From an uncultured Bacteroidales bacterium (GTDB lineage Bacteria; Bacteroidota; Bacteroidia; Bacteroidales; FEN-979), in assembly GCA_903885595.1 (NCBI GenBank), contig CAISJJ010000035.1, positions 1-55,036 of the forward strand: a stretch of DNA of 55,036 nucleotides, read 5' to 3'. This document shows positions 52,772 to 55,036 of this stretch, one piece after another; position 1 is the first letter of the stretch; every line of letters begins with the position of its first letter. The notes below the pieces were generated by a model, which did no database searches, was not told the origin of the DNA, and worked only from the letters and a program-made list of their open reading frames with translations. Made by a program: the position numbers and the translations under genes.

Positions 52772-53662
52772 ATGAAAAAACATCTTCTTGGATTTTTAAT
52801 AGGATCAGCGCTTTTATCGTCCTGCAGCAACAACAAGGACAAGCCTGATGCTTACGGATCGTTTGAAGCCACAGAGGTCACGATTTCGTCTCTTGCCAAT
52901 GGAAAAATCATGTTATTTGATGTCGAAGAGGGACAATTGCTCGATTCAAACCAACAAGTTGGATTTATTGATACCACCGACCTGCATCTGAAAAAGTTGC
53001 AGATCATGGATTCAAAAAATGCTACCGGATCACGGCGTGAGGACCTGGCAGCCCAGATAGCAGTCCAGGAACAAAGCCGGGAAAATATCCTGATCGAGAA
53101 AAACAGGGTGATCAGGTTGCTCAAAGACGGCGCAGCAACACAGAAACAACTCGATGACATTAACTCCAGCCTGAACATGATCGATAAGCAGATCGCTTCA
53201 ATCAAATCTCAATTCCGGGGCATCGAGGATCAGATTGGCAGCACGGAGCAGCAGATTGCCCAGATGCGTGAATCGATTAAAAATGCCCGCATTGTCAATC
53301 CCATAAAAGGGACCGTATTGACGAAATTCGCTGAGAACAATGAAGTGACCTCCTTTGGGAAACCACTTTACAAGATTGCTGATCTGCGTGAAATGCAACT
53401 TCGTGTTTACGTAAGCGGGGCACAGCTTCCCCACATCAAAATCGGTGACAAGGTGGAGGTTCGTATTGATAAGGACGATAAAACCAATACAACCATGGAA
53501 GGTTTAATCAGCTGGATCTCGCAAACAGCTGAATTTACTCCCAAGACTATCCAGACTAAAGAGGAACGTGTGAACCTCGTATACGCAGTGAAGGTGCGTG
53601 TTTTGAATAACGGCAGCCTGAAAATAGGTATGCCCGGCGAAATTAAATTAATCTCAAATTAA
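52772..53662 (+). CDS. HlyD-family membrane-fusion lipoprotein
   Basis: 296 residues. The signal peptide ends in the lipobox LLSSC. The usual barrel/lipoyl region (SLANGKIMLFDVEEGQLLDSNQQVGFID) is followed by a long helical hairpin (QIAVQEQSRENILIEKNRVIRLL...) and a second lipoyl half (KGTVLTKFAENNEVTSFGKPLYKIADL). This is the YbhG/HlyD type adaptor that joins an ABC exporter to an outer-membrane channel. It lies in the same operon as the TolC gene, 112 bases downstream. Confidence 0.87.
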   Translation: MKKHLLGFLIGSALLSSCSNNKDKPDAYGSFEATEVTISSLANGKIMLFDVEEGQLLDSNQQVGFIDTTDLHLKKLQIMDSKNATGSRREDLAAQIAVQEQSRENILIEKNRVIRLLKDGAATQKQLDDINSSLNMIDKQIASIKSQFRGIEDQIGSTEQQIAQMRESIKNARIVNPIKGTVLTKFAENNEVTSFGKPLYKIADLREMQLRVYVSGAQLPHIKIGDKVEVRIDKDDKTNTTMEGLISWISQTAEFTPKTIQTKEERVNLVYAVKVRVLNNGSLKIGMPGEIKLISN

Positions 53663-53677
53663 CCAACACCAAAAAAC

Positions 53678-54148
53678 ATGAAAAAAACTATTTCAGCATT
53701 CTTATTGATCCTGCTTGTGACCATGTGGTCGGGGATGTCAGCCTTTACTCAAACCCACAAGGCCGATGATATTCTCGGTACCTGGCTTAACCAGGAGGCT
53801 ACAGGAAAGATGACCCTCTATAAAGAGAACGGTAAGTATTTCGGTAAGCTGGTTTGGCTCAGGACCCCCAATGATTCCATCACCGGATTGCCTCGCACCG
53901 ATAAAGAAAATCCCGATGCCAAACTGAAAACGGTCCCCCTAATCGGACTGGTCAACATGAAAAACTTTTCATTTGACGGTAAGGACGAATGGTCGGGTGG
54001 AACCATCTATGATCCCAAAAACGGGAAAACCTATAAATGCAACATCCAGTTCGAAAGTGCAAACAAGCTGAAAATTCGTGGGTACATGGGTGTTTCATTG
54101 CTTGGGAGAAACACCTATTGGACAAAAAGCATCGCACCACAGAATTAA
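53678..54148 (+). CDS. DUF2147 exported protein
   Basis: 156 residues with a signal peptide (ISAFLLILLVTMWSGMSAF) and a DUF2147 (PF09917) domain: ILGTWLNQEATGKMTLYKENGKYFGKLVWL, then GGTIYDPKNGKTYKC and LKIRGYMGVSLLGRNTYWTK. This lipocalin-like beta-barrel family is periplasmic and of unknown ligand. Its position inside the efflux operon, between the adaptor and the ABC ATPase and only 15 and 3 bases from them, suggests it is co-expressed and may bind the same substrate (inference). Confidence 0.85.
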   Translation: MKKTISAFLLILLVTMWSGMSAFTQTHKADDILGTWLNQEATGKMTLYKENGKYFGKLVWLRTPNDSITGLPRTDKENPDAKLKTVPLIGLVNMKNFSFDGKDEWSGGTIYDPKNGKTYKCNIQFESANKLKIRGYMGVSLLGRNTYWTKSIAPQN

Positions 54149-54151
54149 AAG

Positions 54152-55036
54152 ATGCTGTCATTGTCCGTCCATGTTCAACAGGTGACCAAACGATTTGGTG
54201 AAACCATCGCCCTTGACAATATCTCTTTTGATGTTGCCAGGGGCGAGCTTTTTGGATTCATCGGGCCCGACGGAGCTGGCAAAACCACCCTCTTCCGCAT
54301 CCTGACCACCCTGCTTTTGTCCGATGCCGGCACCTGCAGTGTGGAAGGCTTTGATGTGGTGAAAGATTACAAGAAAATCAGGAATATCTGCGGATACATG
54401 CCCGGGAGATTTTCGCTCTACCAGGATCTGACGGTTGAGGAAAACCTGAACTTTTTCGCGACCATATTTGGCACCACCATCAGTGAAAATTACCACCTGG
54501 TGAAGGAGATCTACCAGCAGATCGAACCGTTCAAAGACCGTAAAGCGGGGAAATTATCGGGCGGGATGAAGCAGAAGCTTGCCTTATCCTGCGCCATGAT
54601 CCACAAGCCGGAGATACTGTTCCTCGATGAACCCACAACCGGGGTGGATGCCGTGTCGCGGCTCGAATTCTGGGAAATGCTGAAACGGCTGAAAACTGCC
54701 GGGATCACCATCCTGGTCTCCACTCCATACATGGATGAGGCAAGCCTTTGCGACCGGGTTGCGCTGATGCAGAGTGGCCGCATCATGACCATCAGCACCC
54801 CTCAGGAGGTTGTGCGCAATTTCCCGATGTCGCTGCTGTCGGTGAAGGCCGGCGATATCTATCACCTGCTGGGCGAACTCAGGGAATACCCCGGGGTTCA
54901 CAGCGTTTATGCCTTCGGCCAGTCGGCCCATGTTTCATTCAGGGAACATGATATTGAAAAAAATACTTTATACGGCTTCCTGAAGAAAAACAAACACGAA
55001 TCAGTTGAAATAACATCCATTGAAGCAACGATTGAA
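54152..55036 (+). CDS. ABC exporter ATP-binding protein (partial, runs off the window)
   Basis: At least 295 residues from the ATG at 54152, only three bases after the DUF2147 stop. Walker A is GPDGAGKTT, the signature motif LSGGMKQK, and Walker B ILFLDEPTTG, followed by the D-loop and a VSTPYMDEA switch region. This matches YbhF-type drug-export ATPases (multidrug ABC-2 exporters). The right edge of the window cuts the gene. Two ABC-2 permease genes would be expected downstream, completing an exporter with the upstream adaptor and TolC-type channel. Some members have two ATPase domains fused, and whether this one does cannot be seen. Confidence 0.9.
   Translation, partial: MLSLSVHVQQVTKRFGETIALDNISFDVARGELFGFIGPDGAGKTTLFRILTTLLLSDAGTCSVEGFDVVKDYKKIRNICGYMPGRFSLYQDLTVEENLNFFATIFGTTISENYHLVKEIYQQIEPFKDRKAGKLSGGMKQKLALSCAMIHKPEILFLDEPTTGVDAVSRLEFWEMLKRLKTAGITILVSTPYMDEASLCDRVALMQSGRIMTISTPQEVVRNFPMSLLSVKAGDIYHLLGELREYPGVHSVYAFGQSAHVSFREHDIEKNTLYGFLKKNKHESVEITSIEATIE

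Noticed and set aside
1..55036. CRISPR arrays, insertion sequences, prophage or integrase genes, rRNA
   Set aside because: No regular spaced repeats, transposase or integrase motifs, terminal inverted repeats or rRNA sequence were found.

Overview
This window comes from a bacterium of the phylum Bacteroidota, most likely a Bacteroidia member from an environmental, marine or sediment-type lineage. Three independent signs support this. Type IX secretion (T9SS) cargo proteins end in the typical YPNP... sorting domain, and a PorZ-like secretion component sits beside recO. Many genes have a TAnnTTTG -7 box, in the best cases with TTTG 19-21 bp upstream, which is the Bacteroidota housekeeping promoter. 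Ribosome-binding sites are weak and start sites A/T-rich. No phage, insertion sequence, CRISPR array or rRNA operon is visible. One tRNA gene is present.

Layout. 1-71 is the tail of an OmpR-type response regulator. 76-8836 is mostly envelope and carbohydrate metabolism: a fused two-domain acyltransferase of the aminolipid (glycine/ornithine lipid) type, a small CBM48 protein, an ATGA-coupled operon (small protein, GT4 glycosyltransferase, GH13 glucosidase), an LpxH-like phosphoesterase, a second GT4 enzyme and a DUF1761 membrane protein. 8877-14000 holds a START-domain protein, a small acidic protein with a WYL regulator behind a textbook promoter, a PEGA/formylglycine-generating-enzyme-like exported protein, and an exported repeat protein. 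14164-14280 is a candidate small RNA or attenuator whose terminator loop can pair with its own upstream part. 14440-22805 holds a T9SS-tagged 5'-nucleotidase-type enzyme and an RND efflux operon (TolC, adaptor, pump).

23264-28111 is the most interesting region. It has a fused PEP mutase/phosphonopyruvate decarboxylase, an overlapping LicC/PntC-like cytidylyltransferase, a CPBP membrane protein, and a CDP-alcohol phosphotransferase of the eukaryotic ethanolamine-phosphotransferase type. Together these could make a C-P bond, activate the phosphonate as its CMP ester and transfer it to a lipid alcohol. That would be a phosphonolipid pathway, with the amination or reduction step missing from the window. 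Upstream of this operon lie a cluster of palindromes and two small overlapping reading frames of unknown origin.

28935-45810 is largely housekeeping: tRNA-CAU, HAD phosphatase, queA, ispD, GT2, ruvC, an arginase-fold protein that has lost metal ligands, topA, miaB, cysDN, porZ, recO and lysS. It also contains a broken UPF0104 flippase-like gene squeezed between the GT2 gene and ruvC. 45828-55036 has a close homologue of Porphyromonas peptidylarginine deiminase with a T9SS sorting domain, a divergent cation-diffusion transporter, an MltD-like transglycosylase, and a TetR-controlled ABC-type efflux operon with clear palindromic operators that runs off the right edge.

Short dispersed repeats (GC-rich stem-loops and AT-rich minisatellites) mark several gene borders. 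One lies inside the coding sequence of the GT2 gene and another supplies the stop codon of the CDP-alcohol phosphotransferase.
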